From Oxalobacteraceae bacterium (GTDB lineage Bacteria > Pseudomonadota > Gammaproteobacteria > Burkholderiales > Burkholderiaceae_D), in contig CANHZI010000026.1 in assembly GCA_947464955.1 (NCBI GenBank), forward strand, positions 1-36,317: a stretch of 36,317 nt of DNA, written 5' to 3'. How positions within the stretch are numbered: position 1 is the first letter of the stretch; every line of letters starts with the position of its first letter. A program made the translations under genes and the position numbers. The notes under the pieces are model-generated. The model had not been told where the DNA came from and did no database searches. It was given only the letters and a program-made list of their open reading frames with translations. This document shows, in pieces, positions 1 to 9,090 of this stretch.

Positions 1-165
1 AAAATTAGAAACTCCACCTGTCCCAGCAAATGCCAAGCATTCAAAGCGTGACTCTGCCTGAATATCTCCTAAATAGTGATGAGTCAGTTTCGAACGGCGT
101 AGACCAGTTTCTAGATCAAGTTTTTCGTCTAGGCCAAATAATTTGACTGTTCCGCATGCAAGCAT
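1..165 (-). CDS. DUF3224-like protein, N-terminal part (runs off the left edge)
   Basis: The first 55 codons are visible. The product begins MLACGTVKLFGLDEK and continues with YLGDIQAES and FECLAFAGTGG. This resembles the start of DUF3224 proteins (small beta-barrel proteins), which have a W/F-DE strand followed by a Y-x-GDI-x-GE strand. The start ATG (165-163) is preceded by a strong GGAGG ribosome site (reverse complement of 170-180), which fixes the start. The gene is divergent from the LysR regulator at 483, a common arrangement in which the regulator controls its neighbour. The family assignment rests on pattern similarity over a short stretch, and the biochemical role of the family is not known. 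Confidence 0.6.
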   Translation of the reverse strand, partial: MLACGTVKLFGLDEKLDLETGLRRSKLTHHYLGDIQAESRFECLAFAGTGGVSNF

Positions 166-482
166 CTTTATTCCTCCCTCTGAGAATGCGATTCAAAAAG
201 ACTAGCGAAATAAATAATGAATTCGTCGCTACTGATAATGCGACTTTTCGGAGATGACCTTTTGAGTTTCCTACCGCTTCTATTTTTATTGTATTTCTAT
301 CACTTTTACAGCTGATTCTCTCGTATTGTGAAGTGATTATTTACCTTTTTACATCTATGCGAGAGTATTTCAAATTTTGCCTATCATGTCTAATCGTAAA
401 ATTACATACTCTATGTGATTTTGTTATATCCTCTTCGATATTCATATAATAAAAACTATTCTAATCGAAAAGATAACTAAAA
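166..482. promoter_or_regulatory. Divergent intergenic region of DUF3224-like gene and lysR
   Basis: This AT-rich gap of 317 bases holds no gene. It contains a good sigma70-type promoter for the LysR gene: TTGTTA at 421-426, an 18-base spacer and TATAAT at 445-450, about 30 bases before the ATG. Two inverted repeats are visible: GTCGC/GCGAC at 225-229 and 240-244, and CTCTCGTAT (318-326) with its near-complement ATGCGAGAG (357-365). Either could be the binding site of the divergent regulator, but that is inference. Confidence 0.5.
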
Positions 483-1415
483 ATGATGAAATTTAGACAA
501 ATTGAGGCTTTTCGTTGTTTGATGGCTGCGGGAACAAGCCTCGGCGCAGCGCGTAAGATGAATATCACGCAACCCGCAATTAGCCGCTTAATTGCAGATC
601 TTGAGGATAGTTTAGGGTTTCGACTGTTCAATCGTTCAAAAGGGCGTTTAGAGCCAACTACGGCGGGTGTACGTTTCTACAGGGCGGTCGAGGAGAATTT
701 TCTAGGGCTCGAGCGACTCACTCAAGTTGCCGCCAATATTCGAGCGGATGCACCGGAGGGGATTTCGGTCGCATGCTTATTTGTTTTATCCACTACGCTG
801 ATGCCTTTAGTCCTTAAGGAATTCTTTAAGTATCATCCCAATGTACCTGTGACGGTTGATACCTGCAATGGACCAGAAATACTTGTGAGACTGCAGGACA
901 TGAAGGTCGATATGGCTATCGCGCTAGACTTTCCTGTGTTTGCTGGGATTGAAGTAGAGAAAATTCTGAGGGTGAACGTTTCCTGCGCGCTTCCAGAAGG
1001 TCATCGTCTGGTGAACCGAGATATGATTTATCCTGAGGATATCGATGGGGAAAATATGATTGGTTGGGTGCCGATTGTTTCGCAAAATTACGAAAAGGAA
1101 TTGGAAAGTTTGCAAGCAGCGAATAGCACGCCTAAAAACGTCATTAAAACGCATACTTCCCATACCCGTTACGCAATGGTCGCACATGGCTTGGGCTTAT
1201 CCTTAGTCGAGCCTTTTGCGGCCAAAATATGGAAGAGCAATGGTGTCGTTGTGCGACCATTCGCTGGTGAAATTAGTTATGACTATGTATTGGCGTATCC
1301 GAGTGGAGGAATTCGATCGCAAATCATGCATGATTTTCGCGATGCCGTGATTAAAGTTGCCGATGAATATGACTTCGGATTTGATTGTCGCAGTAAGGAC
1401 AGTATCAGCAAATAA
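483..1415 (+). CDS. LysR-family transcriptional regulator
   Basis: A 310-residue protein of normal LysR length. The N-terminal winged helix-turn-helix is clear: FRQIEAFRCLMAAGTSLGAA at about 4-23, then ITQPAISRLIADLEDSLGF and LFNRSKGRLEPTTAG. The remaining ~220 residues form the usual type 2 periplasmic-binding-like effector domain. The N-terminus resembles the OccR/LysR subgroup that often controls amino acid or opine metabolism, but the ligand cannot be read from sequence. Two consecutive ATGs (483 and 486) are possible starts. A promoter lies at 421-450, and the gene ends in a strong terminator. Its likely target is the divergent DUF3224-like gene, or itself by autorepression; this is inferred from position only. 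Confidence 0.9.
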   Translation: MMKFRQIEAFRCLMAAGTSLGAARKMNITQPAISRLIADLEDSLGFRLFNRSKGRLEPTTAGVRFYRAVEENFLGLERLTQVAANIRADAPEGISVACLFVLSTTLMPLVLKEFFKYHPNVPVTVDTCNGPEILVRLQDMKVDMAIALDFPVFAGIEVEKILRVNVSCALPEGHRLVNRDMIYPEDIDGENMIGWVPIVSQNYEKELESLQAANSTPKNVIKTHTSHTRYAMVAHGLGLSLVEPFAAKIWKSNGVVVRPFAGEISYDYVLAYPSGGIRSQIMHDFRDAVIKVADEYDFGFDCRSKDSISK

Positions 1416-1416
1416 A

Positions 1417-1444
1417 AAGAGCCCGAATATGTCGGGCTCTTGAT
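1417..1444. terminator. Bidirectional intrinsic terminator between lysR and the lytic transglycosylase
   Basis: A perfect 10-bp stem, AAGAGCCCGA (1417-1426) with TCGGGCTCTT (1432-1441), has a 5-base loop. It is flanked by A residues on the left and T residues on the right. It sits between convergent genes and can serve both. Confidence 0.85.
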
Positions 1445-1459
1445 TACGATGTTGCTTGG

Positions 1460-2404
1460 TTAGAGACCAGCAACAATATCGCTTTGTTCTTTGTGTTGTG
1501 TCTTGTTGAGTGCCAATTCATCAGCTGACTTGTCGTTTGTTGCTTCTTGTGGTCGCACAGTGTTCACAGGTTTGTTGGTCGAGAAGATAGATACTGGTTT
1601 GCCTGCAGCGACATCTTTCAGACGTCTATATTCGGCTAGCACTAAACTTCCATAACCACCATCGGTCTCGTTGTCAGTAGCGCCAACGTAGCGCTTAAGG
1701 CCACCTTCGATCGAGCCAGCTGCTCTAACGCAGTCACGTAAAATCATAGCGCCGACCTTGATGTTGGCAACTGGGTTTAGTGCCGCCTTGACACCGCCTA
1801 ATTCATTAAATCGATCTTTATGTACCTTCGACATTACTTGCATCAATCCTTGTGCGCCAACTGGACTCTCTGAAAAAGGGTTGAAACGGGACTCAATGGC
1901 AATTACCGACAAGATCAAAAGCGGATCTAATTTTGTTTCTTTGGCAGTCAAGTAACTCGCTGAAACGAGCATATCGATCGCATCATTCGCGACTCGATAA
2001 CGCTTTGACAGCCAATTTGTAACCAATAATTGTTGACGCTGGTCGCCTAGTAGTTTCGTGTTGCTGATCGGTGTCGATTCAACGGCAGTCTCTTGTTCGT
2101 TGTTTTGTGCAATCAACTCTGGTGTTGCCATGATCATTGATAGATCAGGTGCACTGTTATTGTCGATGATGGCGCTGTCAGATGCTGCAAACGGAGAGAG
2201 AGACTGGAATTTTGCCGCTAAGCCTGGGTTAAAGAACATGCAAGCTAAGACCACAATCGCTAGCAGTCCAAATGCGGCGGTTGTGTGCAGAACAGAAGTG
2301 AGAACGTCGACCTTACGTTTCTTTGCTAGCAAACGCTGTAATTCTTTTTGCGCTGAGCGGGAATGGCTCGGCGCGTGAGCTGTTAAAATTAGATTTTGAA
2401 TCAT
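1460..2404 (-). CDS. Membrane-anchored lytic transglycosylase (SLT domain)
   Basis: Cleaves the MurNAc-GlcNAc bond of peptidoglycan. The start at 2404 (MIQNLILTAH) is chosen because GGAGG sits just upstream, giving 314 residues; an in-frame upstream extension to 2563 lacks such a site. Residues ~41-58 form one transmembrane helix, which places the rest in the periplasm. The SLT fold starts near 150: AIESRFNP holds the catalytic Glu171, followed by GAQGLMQVM (183-191) and the NP-x-x-N-I-x-x-G motif around 210-217. The gene stands alone, convergent to lysR. The final ~50 residues are polar and low in complexity. The exact subfamily (MltC/EmtA-like or other) cannot be stated. Confidence 0.85.
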   Translation of the reverse strand: MIQNLILTAHAPSHSRSAQKELQRLLAKKRKVDVLTSVLHTTAAFGLLAIVVLACMFFNPGLAAKFQSLSPFAASDSAIIDNNSAPDLSMIMATPELIAQNNEQETAVESTPISNTKLLGDQRQQLLVTNWLSKRYRVANDAIDMLVSASYLTAKETKLDPLLILSVIAIESRFNPFSESPVGAQGLMQVMSKVHKDRFNELGGVKAALNPVANIKVGAMILRDCVRAAGSIEGGLKRYVGATDNETDGGYGSLVLAEYRRLKDVAAGKPVSIFSTNKPVNTVRPQEATNDKSADELALNKTQHKEQSDIVAGL

Positions 2405-2561
2405 TACTACCTCCTGAGTGCTCGTGCGGCAGTCAAAGAAAAGCAAGAAGCTTTTATGATTGCAGAACGAATCAGAAACATCGCTAAAGCTAAAACTTTT
2501 CGAAAAAGTTGTGCAAGCTAAAGCGCCGGAGTTACTCATCCTTTCGTGTCGTGCCAAATGC

Positions 2562-2708
2562 ATGGCAAAAAAGGATAAACAACGATTTCGGGATGAACTT
2601 AAGGATTTCCTTAATCCGACATGGGAACCCGAATCCCAAGGTTTAGTGATACTGTTTGCGTTGGTGTTCTTAGCGATAGCTAAAAATTACTGTAAATCAA
2701 ATCAGTAG
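2562..2708 (+). CDS. Possible small single-pass membrane protein (doubtful)
   Basis: An open frame in the divergent gap between the transglycosylase and ubiD. Starting at the ATG at 2562 it encodes 48 residues: a charged N-terminus (MAKKDKQRFRDELKDFL) and a hydrophobic segment LVILFALVFLAIA near the C-terminus, the layout of a small tail-anchored protein. The frame stays open upstream to 2460, but that stretch looks like non-coding promoter DNA. No convincing ribosome site precedes the ATG. No family is recognised. It may be chance. Confidence 0.3.
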   Translation: MAKKDKQRFRDELKDFLNPTWEPESQGLVILFALVFLAIAKNYCKSNQ

Positions 2709-2886
2709 TTTTTGAATTTGAGCGAATTGTAGGTGCGCATTTATATCGAGTCAATACTATAGAAGCTTACTTCTATTACTTTTAAGTCTTAAATGTTGTG
2801 CTGCATTGCAACAAACCTTAATAAAATCAATCACTTGGAGCACGATTTTTGCTCAAAACATTGATCTAAAAAAAGCGTAAAAAAAT

Positions 2887-4371
2887 ATGAAATATACAGA
2901 TTTGCGTGATTTTATTTCTCAGTTAGAGAAACAAAATGAATTAAAACAAGTAGTTACGCCTGTTTCACCTTTCTTAGAAATGACGGAGATTTGCGATCGT
3001 ACTTTGCGAAATGAAGGGCCGGCATTATTGTTCACCAATCCAACCGGGCATGAAATCCCCGTGTTGGGCAATTTGTTTGGTACGCCGAAACGCGTTGCGA
3101 TGGGTATGGGGGCCAGCGATATTTCTGAGCTGCGCCAAATAGGGCATGTCTTGTCTTCACTTAAAGAGCCTGAGCCTCCAAAAGGATTTAAAGATGTCCT
3201 TGGAATGGGATCGCTGATCAAGGCTGTCTGGGATATGGCACCGAAAGAGCTAAGGTCCGCACCATGTCAGCAAATTGTGTGGGAGGGGAGTGAGGTTGAT
3301 TTGGCGAGATTGCCGATACAACATTGCTGGCCAGGGGATGTTGCCCCACTGATTACATGGGGCTTAGTAATTACCAAAGGACCTCACAAGAAACGTCAGA
3401 ATTTAGGAATCTATCGCCAGCAGGTATTGGGACGCAACAAAGTAATTATGCGTTGGCTCGCTCATCGTGGCGGTGCTTTGGACTTTCGTGAGCACACCAT
3501 CGCAAATAAAGGCAAACCATATCCTATTGCCGTTGCCTTGGGTGCTGATCCTGCAACGATACTTGGCGCTGTGACACCTGTTCCAGATACACTATCAGAG
3601 TACCAGTTTGCGGGATTGCTTCGCGGTAGTCGTACTGAACTGGTTAAAGCAATTGGTAGCGAATTGCGGGTCCCGGCATCGGCAGAGATTGTCTTGGAGG
3701 GGCATATCTATCCGGACGAAACTCATGCAAGTGGTTTTGAACATGCGCTTGAAGGGCCATACGGCGACCATACTGGTTATTACAATGAACAAGATAGTTT
3801 TCCAGTATTTACTATCGATCGCATTACGATGCGCGAGAATCCGATTTACCACTCAACTTATACTGGCAAGCCGCCAGATGAACCTGCGGTGCTTGGTGTG
3901 GCGTTGAACGAAGTTTTTATCCCGCTCTTACAGAAGCAATTCTCAGAAATTACTGATTTCTACCTACCCCCCGAGGGATGTAGCTACCGAATGGCTGTGG
4001 TGCAGATGAAAAAGTCCTATGCAGGCCATGCCAAGCGAGTAATGTTTGGTGTTTGGAGTTTCTTGCGCCAGTTCATGTATACAAAATTCATTATCGTGGT
4101 TGATGAGGATGTCAATATTCGAGATTGGAAAGAAGTTATTTGGGCAATCACCACCCGTGTCGATCCAATGCGTGATACCACGATGGTTGACAATACCCCG
4201 ATTGACTATCTCGATTTCGCCTCTCCGGTTAGTGGATTGGGCAGCAAAATGGGAATCGATGCGACCAATAAATGGCCAGGTGAAACAAGTCGCGAATGGG
4301 GGCGAACAATTGAGATGACTCCTGAGGTAAAAAAGAGGATTGATTCAATTTGGCAGGAGTTAGGCATTTAG
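2887..4371 (+). CDS. ubiD: UbiD 4-hydroxy-3-polyprenylbenzoate decarboxylase
   Basis: Decarboxylates 3-octaprenyl-4-hydroxybenzoate to 2-octaprenylphenol in ubiquinone synthesis, using prenylated FMN made by UbiX. The 494 residues match the usual UbiD length (~490-500). Family motifs are present in order: [13 protein letters not shown] at the N-terminus, [15 protein letters not shown] at 61-75, [19 protein letters not shown] at 172-190 (prFMN and metal binding region), and [11 protein letters not shown] at 289-299 with the conserved acidic residue. The C-terminal [10 protein letters not shown] is also typical. It starts at an ATG after an A-rich stretch. The SRP RNA promoter follows about 30 bases after the stop, so ubiD seems to be transcribed alone. 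Confidence 0.95.
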   Translation: MKYTDLRDFISQLEKQNELKQVVTPVSPFLEMTEICDRTLRNEGPALLFTNPTGHEIPVLGNLFGTPKRVAMGMGASDISELRQIGHVLSSLKEPEPPKGFKDVLGMGSLIKAVWDMAPKELRSAPCQQIVWEGSEVDLARLPIQHCWPGDVAPLITWGLVITKGPHKKRQNLGIYRQQVLGRNKVIMRWLAHRGGALDFREHTIANKGKPYPIAVALGADPATILGAVTPVPDTLSEYQFAGLLRGSRTELVKAIGSELRVPASAEIVLEGHIYPDETHASGFEHALEGPYGDHTGYYNEQDSFPVFTIDRITMRENPIYHSTYTGKPPDEPAVLGVALNEVFIPLLQKQFSEITDFYLPPEGCSYRMAVVQMKKSYAGHAKRVMFGVWSFLRQFMYTKFIIVVDEDVNIRDWKEVIWAITTRVDPMRDTTMVDNTPIDYLDFASPVSGLGSKMGIDATNKWPGETSREWGRTIEMTPEVKKRIDSIWQELGI

Positions 4372-4400
4372 ACTGGCGAAGCTTGGTAAATTGGGGATTT

Positions 4401-4430
4401 TTGCCACGTCTCAGTATTGTGCGCTATAAT
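4401..4430 (+). promoter_or_regulatory. Promoter of the SRP RNA gene
   Basis: TTGCCA (4401-4406), an 18-base spacer and a consensus TATAAT (4425-4430). Initiation about 7 bases downstream would fall at the start of the RNA stem (4438). Confidence 0.75.
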
Positions 4431-4437
4431 TGAGACT

Positions 4438-4533
4438 GGCGGGCCCCTGCGCATTACGGCGTGATCAATCTGGTCAGGTCGGGAACGAAGCAGCCACAGT
4501 CATTTCCCGTAAGTGCCGTAGATCAGGCTCGCC
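4438..4533 (+). ncRNA. ffs: Bacterial small SRP RNA (4.5S RNA)
   Basis: This is the RNA of the signal recognition particle; it binds Ffh and supports co-translational targeting to the membrane. The diagnostic apical domain is present: GGTCAGGTC (4472-4480), a GGAA-type loop, and GAAGCAGCC (4487-4495), followed by the pairing strand that contains TTTCCCG. The termini pair well: GGCGGGCC at 4438-4445 with GGCTCGCC at 4526-4533. The length of about 96 nucleotides fits the small bacterial form. A consensus promoter lies directly upstream, and T-rich DNA after 4535 probably ends transcription. Close linkage to dnaX is common in proteobacteria. Exact ends are estimated from base pairing. Confidence 0.92.
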
Positions 4534-4730
4534 TCTTTCAAATTTTCTTTTCCCCCACCCTCGCTTTTTGCGTTATCACAAACTTGTTTTGGTTTGCGAT
4601 GAGTTTTGCACGATCTAGGATTAGTCTGATTGCATACTTGAATCTCATATGTCAAAGTAAATGTTCAAACGCGTCGGTGGTGCCAGCGCTTTTTTAATCT
4701 TTGAATCAACTAAGTCCAAGGGTTTATAAA

Positions 4731-5552
4731 TTGAGACAGCATAAAGTAGACGCAAATGGTATTGCAGAACTTGAATATGGATTGAGTGCAAATTTCTTTA
4801 CGTGGTTCTCGAGACCTGTTCTGTTGTTTGGCTTGCTGCTGTCGATTCCAGCCTTTTATCTCCTTTTGGCGCAAGACAGTGCTCAGGTTCGTATGATAGG
4901 GCATTTGCTTTACGGTATTGTCGCGTTAATTCTATTGAGTGACAGTGCCTGGCAGTGGCAACTGCACCGCAGGCATAAAACGCGCCACGGGAAGTTGATA
5001 CTTGATGTCGTTATTATCTTTGGATGTTTAGCGAGCGTTGTTCCTACCGAAGTAGAGTGGGGAATGATTGAATGGGTATTTCGTCTTGGGCTTTGTGCCG
5101 TGATTCTGCTACGCATTGCGACTCTGGTGCTGCAACATATGCAACCAAGCCATTTGGTACAGGTGATCGTCTTAGCCGTAATGATGCTAAGTACTGCGGG
5201 CGCAGGTTTCTATTGGCTGGAGCCGAAGGTCGCTAATTACGCGGATGGAGTTTGGCTGGCATTCACGACGGTGGCGACAGTGGGTTACGGTGACATTGTG
5301 CCCTCAACGCCGGCATCGAAGATTTTTGCGGTGTTCATCGTTTTGCTGGGTTATGCCATGTTTTCAATCGTTACTGCGAATATTGCCGCCCTTTTTGTTG
5401 GGGAAGAGGAGGAAGAGTTTGAGCGGCAATTGCACGATGACATTCGAGCTTTGCATCAAGAAGTTTCTGCGTTGCGCGAAGAGTTGCGTCTTCAAGATCA
5501 GTTGTTAAATGCATACTTGCAGCGAGCGGACAAAGAAAAGCAAGACTCTTGA
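4731..5552 (+). CDS. Voltage-gated-type potassium channel (ion transport protein)
   Basis: An inner-membrane K+ channel subunit. Several hydrophobic segments precede a pore loop with the perfect selectivity filter TVGYGD (residues ~183-188) and a last pore helix, FAVFIVLLGYAMFSIVTANIA. The cytoplasmic tail (EEEEEFERQLHDDIRALHQEVSALREEL) is acidic and predicted to form a coiled coil, a typical tetramerisation element. No ATG is available near the N-terminus. I choose TTG at 4731 because AAGGG (4718-4722) is suitably spaced; TTG at 4701 in the same frame would add ten residues. The gene sits between the SRP RNA and dnaX. Gating and physiological role are not evident. Confidence 0.87.
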   Translation: MRQHKVDANGIAELEYGLSANFFTWFSRPVLLFGLLLSIPAFYLLLAQDSAQVRMIGHLLYGIVALILLSDSAWQWQLHRRHKTRHGKLILDVVIIFGCLASVVPTEVEWGMIEWVFRLGLCAVILLRIATLVLQHMQPSHLVQVIVLAVMMLSTAGAGFYWLEPKVANYADGVWLAFTTVATVGYGDIVPSTPASKIFAVFIVLLGYAMFSIVTANIAALFVGEEEEEFERQLHDDIRALHQEVSALREELRLQDQLLNAYLQRADKEKQDS

Positions 5553-5582
5553 TTATTCTTCTGTGTCAGAACGGCCATTTGT

Positions 5583-5674
5583 ATAATGGAAAGCAATAAA
5601 ATCCCTGATTTCCTTTGCTTAGTCGAGGCTATAATCGAGAACCCTAAAATAGGTGGCAAAGAATAAGGTAAAAT
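5583..5674 (+). promoter_or_regulatory. Candidate promoter region of dnaX
   Basis: Three -10-like hexamers lie in this gap: TATAAT near 5583-5588, TATAAT at 5630-5635, and TAAAAT at 5669-5674. None has a convincing -35 partner at 17 bases. The last lies only six bases before the dnaX ATG. Confidence 0.3.
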
Positions 5675-5680
5675 TGCTTT

Positions 5681-8002
5681 ATGTCCTATCAAGTCCTCGC
5701 GAGAAAATATCGCCCAAAAAGTTTTGACACTTTAGTTGGTCAAGAACACGTAGTTCGTGCCTTGACGCATGCGCTCGAACAGCAGCGCCTGCATCATGCT
5801 TATCTCTTTACTGGCACTCGTGGGGTCGGTAAAACAACTTTGTCTCGTATTCTGGCGAAGTCCTTCAATTGTGAAAAAGGAATTACGGCACAAGCCTGTG
5901 GTGTTTGCGACGCTTGCGCTGCGATTGATGCTGGACGTTTCGTTGACTATATCGAGATGGATGCAGCTTCGAATCGTGGTGTGGATGAAATGGCTTCCTT
6001 ATTGGAGCAAGCAATTTACGCTCCCTCGAATGCACGCTTCAAAGTATATATGATTGACGAGGTGCACATGCTCACCAATCATGCATTCAATTCAATGCTG
6101 AAAACGCTGGAAGAACCTCCACCGCATGTGAAATTTATTCTGGCGACGACAGATCCTCAAAAAATTCCTGTAACTGTGCTGTCTCGCTGTTTGCAATTTA
6201 ATCTTAAACAAATGCCACCGGGCCATATAGTTGGTCACCTAGAGAATATTCTGGGACAGGAGCATATTGACTTCGAAGTGCCAGCCTTGCGTTTGCTGGC
6301 GCAGGGTGCGCATGGATCAATGAGGGACGCTTTGTCATTGACCGACCAAGCGATTGCGTATGCGGCTGGTAAGGTTAGTCTTGACGCTGTGCAAAATATG
6401 TTGGGAGCGCTAGATCAGTCGTATCTAATTCGCCTGCTGGATGCGCTCGTTCAAGAAGACGGTGTCACCTTACTATCGGTGGCGGACGAAATGGCAGCAC
6501 GGAGTTTGTCGTATAAATCGGCGCTCCAGGATTTGGGAACCTTACTACATCAGATTGCTATCGCTCAATTGGTGCCTGCTGCACTCGCAGAAGATTTGCC
6601 AGAACGTGCGGAATTGATTCGTTTAGCGCAAGTGTTTGACAAAGAAGAGGTTCAGCTTTTTTATCAGATCGCAGTGCACGGTCGTAACGAGATTGGATTA
6701 GCTCCAGACGAATACGCGGGTTTCTCGATGACCTTGCTGCGCATGCTTGCGTTTCGCCCTAGTCAAATCCCACCTTCAGGCGGGGGCGGTGGTGGTGGTC
6801 AAACCCAGCCGAGACCCACGTCCTCACCGGCACCGCGTGCTTCGATGAACTCGACGATGGCGAGTGCAGGTAACCCTGCACGTTCAGTGGCAACGGCTCA
6901 AGCTCAGACCCCGGCACCAGCTCCAGCTCCAGCTCCAGCGAGCACAATTGCGAATCAAGCGCAGGGGAATCAGGTTGAGCGTGAAGTTCCTTTAGTGGCA
7001 CCAATTCAACCCGAAAACAAATTCGAGTCGGTGGAAGACAAGGCCCTAGCTGGAATACGATTGCCTCCAACGTCGCCGAAAACGGAAACAGTCGCCGCAG
7101 TGCCGACCGCTGTCACTGGCGCAAAGTTGAGTCCGGCGATGGCGGCATTAGCAGCTGCACGGGCTGCAAGCAGCAGCCGTAACCAAGCAAGTACAAATGC
7201 GGCTAAACCACCGGTTCAAGCGCCAGTGAATGCGGCACCTGCGGCACCACAATCTGAAAGATTGCTGGAACCAGTTACGCCAGTTGCCGCGCCAGCGCCA
7301 GCCATGACCGAGCGTCAAAAGATCTCGGTGCCTACGCATGATGAGCATGATATTCCTCCACCTTGGGATGATGCCGAGTTCGCTGCTATCAGTGGACAAG
7401 CTGGTCCGCCCCTAAAGCATAAAGAGATCAATGAGAGCGAGTATTTTGTTGATGAAGGTATAGCGAATGAAGTAGATCTCGCCAACAATCCGCAAGCCTC
7501 TGATTCCCAAAAACCGACTGATCTTGAGCGCGCTGTCATCTCGGCGCCAAAGCTTGAAACAACGAGGGAAGCGCCCAGGCCCTTGCAGTTGATGCCGATG
7601 TCTGAAATTGGTTGGGATGGTCATTGGCCGAATTTGGCTGCTTCACTCTCTGTTCGTGGTGTGACACAGCAATTGGCGCAACAAAGTGAACTTCGCCAAT
7701 GTTTTGTAAATGGCAATGCAGTGGTTTTTCGCTTGTGCGTGCCAGTGCAGACTTTGCTTTCCGCTGGTAGCATTGAGAAATTATGCGCAGCCCTGAATGA
7801 ACGATTTCGTGATTCTGGTCGAGAGATTCGAGTTGAGACTGAAATTGGCGCGGTGGAGCAAACGGCGAACGCCCAAGCACTAGCTGAAAAAGCAGAGAAG
7901 CAAGAGTTCGCTGAACGCGCGATTCAAGAAGACGGTTTTGTTCAAACATTGATGCGTGAGTTTGGTGCGAGCATCTTAACGGGTAGTGTAAAACCAATTT
8001 AA
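5681..8002 (+). CDS. dnaX: DNA polymerase III subunit tau (gamma/tau)
   Basis: The clamp-loader ATPase that loads the beta clamp and ties together the replisome. The N-terminal AAA+ module is complete: Walker A GTRGVGKT (45-52), zinc-binding cysteines C64, C73, C76 and C79, Walker B YMIDEVHM (123-130), sensor ATTD (155-158) and the arginine finger SRC (168-170). Residues ~370-560 are a low-complexity Pro/Ala/Gly linker, including a run of seven Gly and PAPAPAPA. The ~150-residue C-terminus has the tau-like domain that contacts polymerase alpha. At 773 residues it is long for the family because of the linker. No in-frame A AAA AAG slippage site was found, so production of a shorter gamma form is not supported. 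ybaB and recR follow. Confidence 0.95.
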   Translation: MSYQVLARKYRPKSFDTLVGQEHVVRALTHALEQQRLHHAYLFTGTRGVGKTTLSRILAKSFNCEKGITAQACGVCDACAAIDAGRFVDYIEMDAASNRGVDEMASLLEQAIYAPSNARFKVYMIDEVHMLTNHAFNSMLKTLEEPPPHVKFILATTDPQKIPVTVLSRCLQFNLKQMPPGHIVGHLENILGQEHIDFEVPALRLLAQGAHGSMRDALSLTDQAIAYAAGKVSLDAVQNMLGALDQSYLIRLLDALVQEDGVTLLSVADEMAARSLSYKSALQDLGTLLHQIAIAQLVPAALAEDLPERAELIRLAQVFDKEEVQLFYQIAVHGRNEIGLAPDEYAGFSMTLLRMLAFRPSQIPPSGGGGGGGQTQPRPTSSPAPRASMNSTMASAGNPARSVATAQAQTPAPAPAPAPASTIANQAQGNQVEREVPLVAPIQPENKFESVEDKALAGIRLPPTSPKTETVAAVPTAVTGAKLSPAMAALAAARAASSSRNQASTNAAKPPVQAPVNAAPAAPQSERLLEPVTPVAAPAPAMTERQKISVPTHDEHDIPPPWDDAEFAAISGQAGPPLKHKEINESEYFVDEGIANEVDLANNPQASDSQKPTDLERAVISAPKLETTREAPRPLQLMPMSEIGWDGHWPNLAASLSVRGVTQQLAQQSELRQCFVNGNAVVFRLCVPVQTLLSAGSIEKLCAALNERFRDSGREIRVETEIGAVEQTANAQALAEKAEKQEFAERAIQEDGFVQTLMREFGASILTGSVKPI
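6917..6939 (+). repeat. CCAGCT hexanucleotide tandem repeat within dnaX
   Basis: Three perfect CCAGCT units (6917-6934) and a partial fourth encode the Pro-Ala run of the DnaX linker. A unit change keeps the frame, so length variation would be tolerated. Confidence 0.7.
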
Positions 8003-8075
8003 TTTCGAATGCTTGTTGTGCTGCAGTCAGCAAGTAAAAAAGCATATTTGTATTTTTGTTGAGGAGTATTTAAGG

Positions 8076-8402
8076 ATGATGAAGAATCAATTAGCTGGCT
8101 TGATGAAACAAGCTCAAGCAATGCAAGACAATATGAAAAAAGCGCAAGATCAACTTGCCTTGGTTGAGGTTGAGGGGCAATCTGGCGCAGGCTTGGTGAA
8201 GGTCGTCATGACCTGCAAGAATGATGTCAAGCGCGTGTCTATCGATCCATCGTTATTGGCAGATGATAAGGATATGCTAGAGGACTTGGTTGCCGCTGCT
8301 TTTAACGACGCTGTGCGTAAAGCTGAGGCAACGAGTCAAGAAAAGATGTCAGCGTTGACCGCTGGTATGCCATTGCCGCCTGGTTTTAAAATGCCGTTTT
8401 GA
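8076..8402 (+). CDS. ybaB: YbaB/EbfC nucleoid-associated protein
   Basis: A small DNA-binding dimer that coats the nucleoid; 108 residues, the family norm. It begins [20 protein letters not shown], the coiled helical arm of the family, followed by [17 protein letters not shown] and [23 protein letters not shown], and ends in the typical [12 protein letters not shown] tail. The start is placed at 8076 because GAGGAG (8061-8066) lies nine bases upstream; the frame is open to 8013 but that part is not YbaB-like. It is the middle gene of dnaX-ybaB-recR, a widely conserved trio. A hairpin follows the stop. Confidence 0.95.
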   Translation: MMKNQLAGLMKQAQAMQDNMKKAQDQLALVEVEGQSGAGLVKVVMTCKNDVKRVSIDPSLLADDKDMLEDLVAAAFNDAVRKAEATSQEKMSALTAGMPLPPGFKMPF

Positions 8403-8431
8403 ATTCAATGATTTGAAACTTATTTTTTTGT

Positions 8432-8476
8432 TTGGCGCATCCATCGGGTTTCCGTTTGATGCGCCAATTTATTTTG
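8432..8476 (+). terminator. Hairpin with U-rich tail between ybaB and recR
   Basis: A perfect 10-bp inverted repeat, TTGGCGCATC (8432-8441) and GATGCGCCAA (8458-8467), has a 16-base loop and is followed by TTTATTTT. It resembles an intrinsic terminator inside a normally co-transcribed cluster and may attenuate recR rather than end transcription fully. Confidence 0.6.
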
Positions 8477-8486
8477 AGATCGTACT

Positions 8487-9083
8487 GTGAAATCATTGAG
8501 TAGTTTGGAGCAAATGATTGAGGCCCTGAGGCGACTGCCAGGAGTTGGGCCGAAGTCGGCGACGCGCATGGCCTACCATTTGTTGCAACACGACAGAGAG
8601 GGGGCCCAGATGATCGGGCAGGCTATGATTAATGGTCTTAACATGATCCATAACTGCGGATCATGTAATACCTTTACTGAAAATACTCTTTGTGACACAT
8701 GCCAAGATTCTGAACGCGATGCCAGCTTACTTTGTGTGGTCGAATCTCCAAGTGATCAACTCATGATAGAGCAAACCATGACCTACAAAGGTTTGTATTT
8801 CGTCTTGATGGGGAGATTGTCACCGCTGGATGGCGTTGGGCCTCAAGACATTCATCTCGATAAATTAATTCGTCGAGCAACAGATTCTGTAGTGAAAGAA
8901 GTGGTGTTGGCCACTAATTTTAATAATGAAGGTGAAGCGACCGCTCATTACATTAGCGAAACCCTAAAGGCGCGCGGCCTTCATGTCAGTCGCTTAGCGC
9001 GTGGGGTTCCGGTCGGTGGTGAGCTTGAGTATGTTGATCCAGGTACGATTGCGCGAGCAATGTTGGATCGTCGAAATACGTGA
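8487..9083 (+). CDS. recR: Recombination protein RecR
   Basis: Works with RecO (and RecF) to load RecA at gaps. The 198 residues match the family (~200). In order: helix-hairpin-helix with [18 protein letters not shown] (16-33), a zinc finger with C57, C60, C69 and C72, a Toprim domain starting [15 protein letters not shown] (81-95), and the C-terminal [22 protein letters not shown] motif region, which is the Walker-B-like signature of RecR. The start codon is GTG at 8487. It lies 18 bases after the ybaB terminator-like hairpin, and its stop is eight bases before the next gene. Confidence 0.96.
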   Translation: MKSLSSLEQMIEALRRLPGVGPKSATRMAYHLLQHDREGAQMIGQAMINGLNMIHNCGSCNTFTENTLCDTCQDSERDASLLCVVESPSDQLMIEQTMTYKGLYFVLMGRLSPLDGVGPQDIHLDKLIRRATDSVVKEVVLATNFNNEGEATAHYISETLKARGLHVSRLARGVPVGGELEYVDPGTIARAMLDRRNT

Positions 9084-9090
9084 GATGCGG

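Noticed and set aside
2405-2563. Longer N-terminus of the lytic transglycosylase
   Set aside because: The extension lacks a ribosome site and covers promoter DNA; GGAGG just before 2404 supports the shorter form.
5681-8002. Programmed frameshift in dnaX to make gamma
   Set aside because: Scanned for an in-frame A AAA AAG heptamer; A-runs such as those near 5712 and 6168 are in the wrong phase or far too early. No supporting signal seen.
7536-8045. 169-residue open frame on the minus strand across the end of dnaX
   Set aside because: Antisense to the conserved tau C-terminus, no family-like features, composition consistent with a shadow frame.
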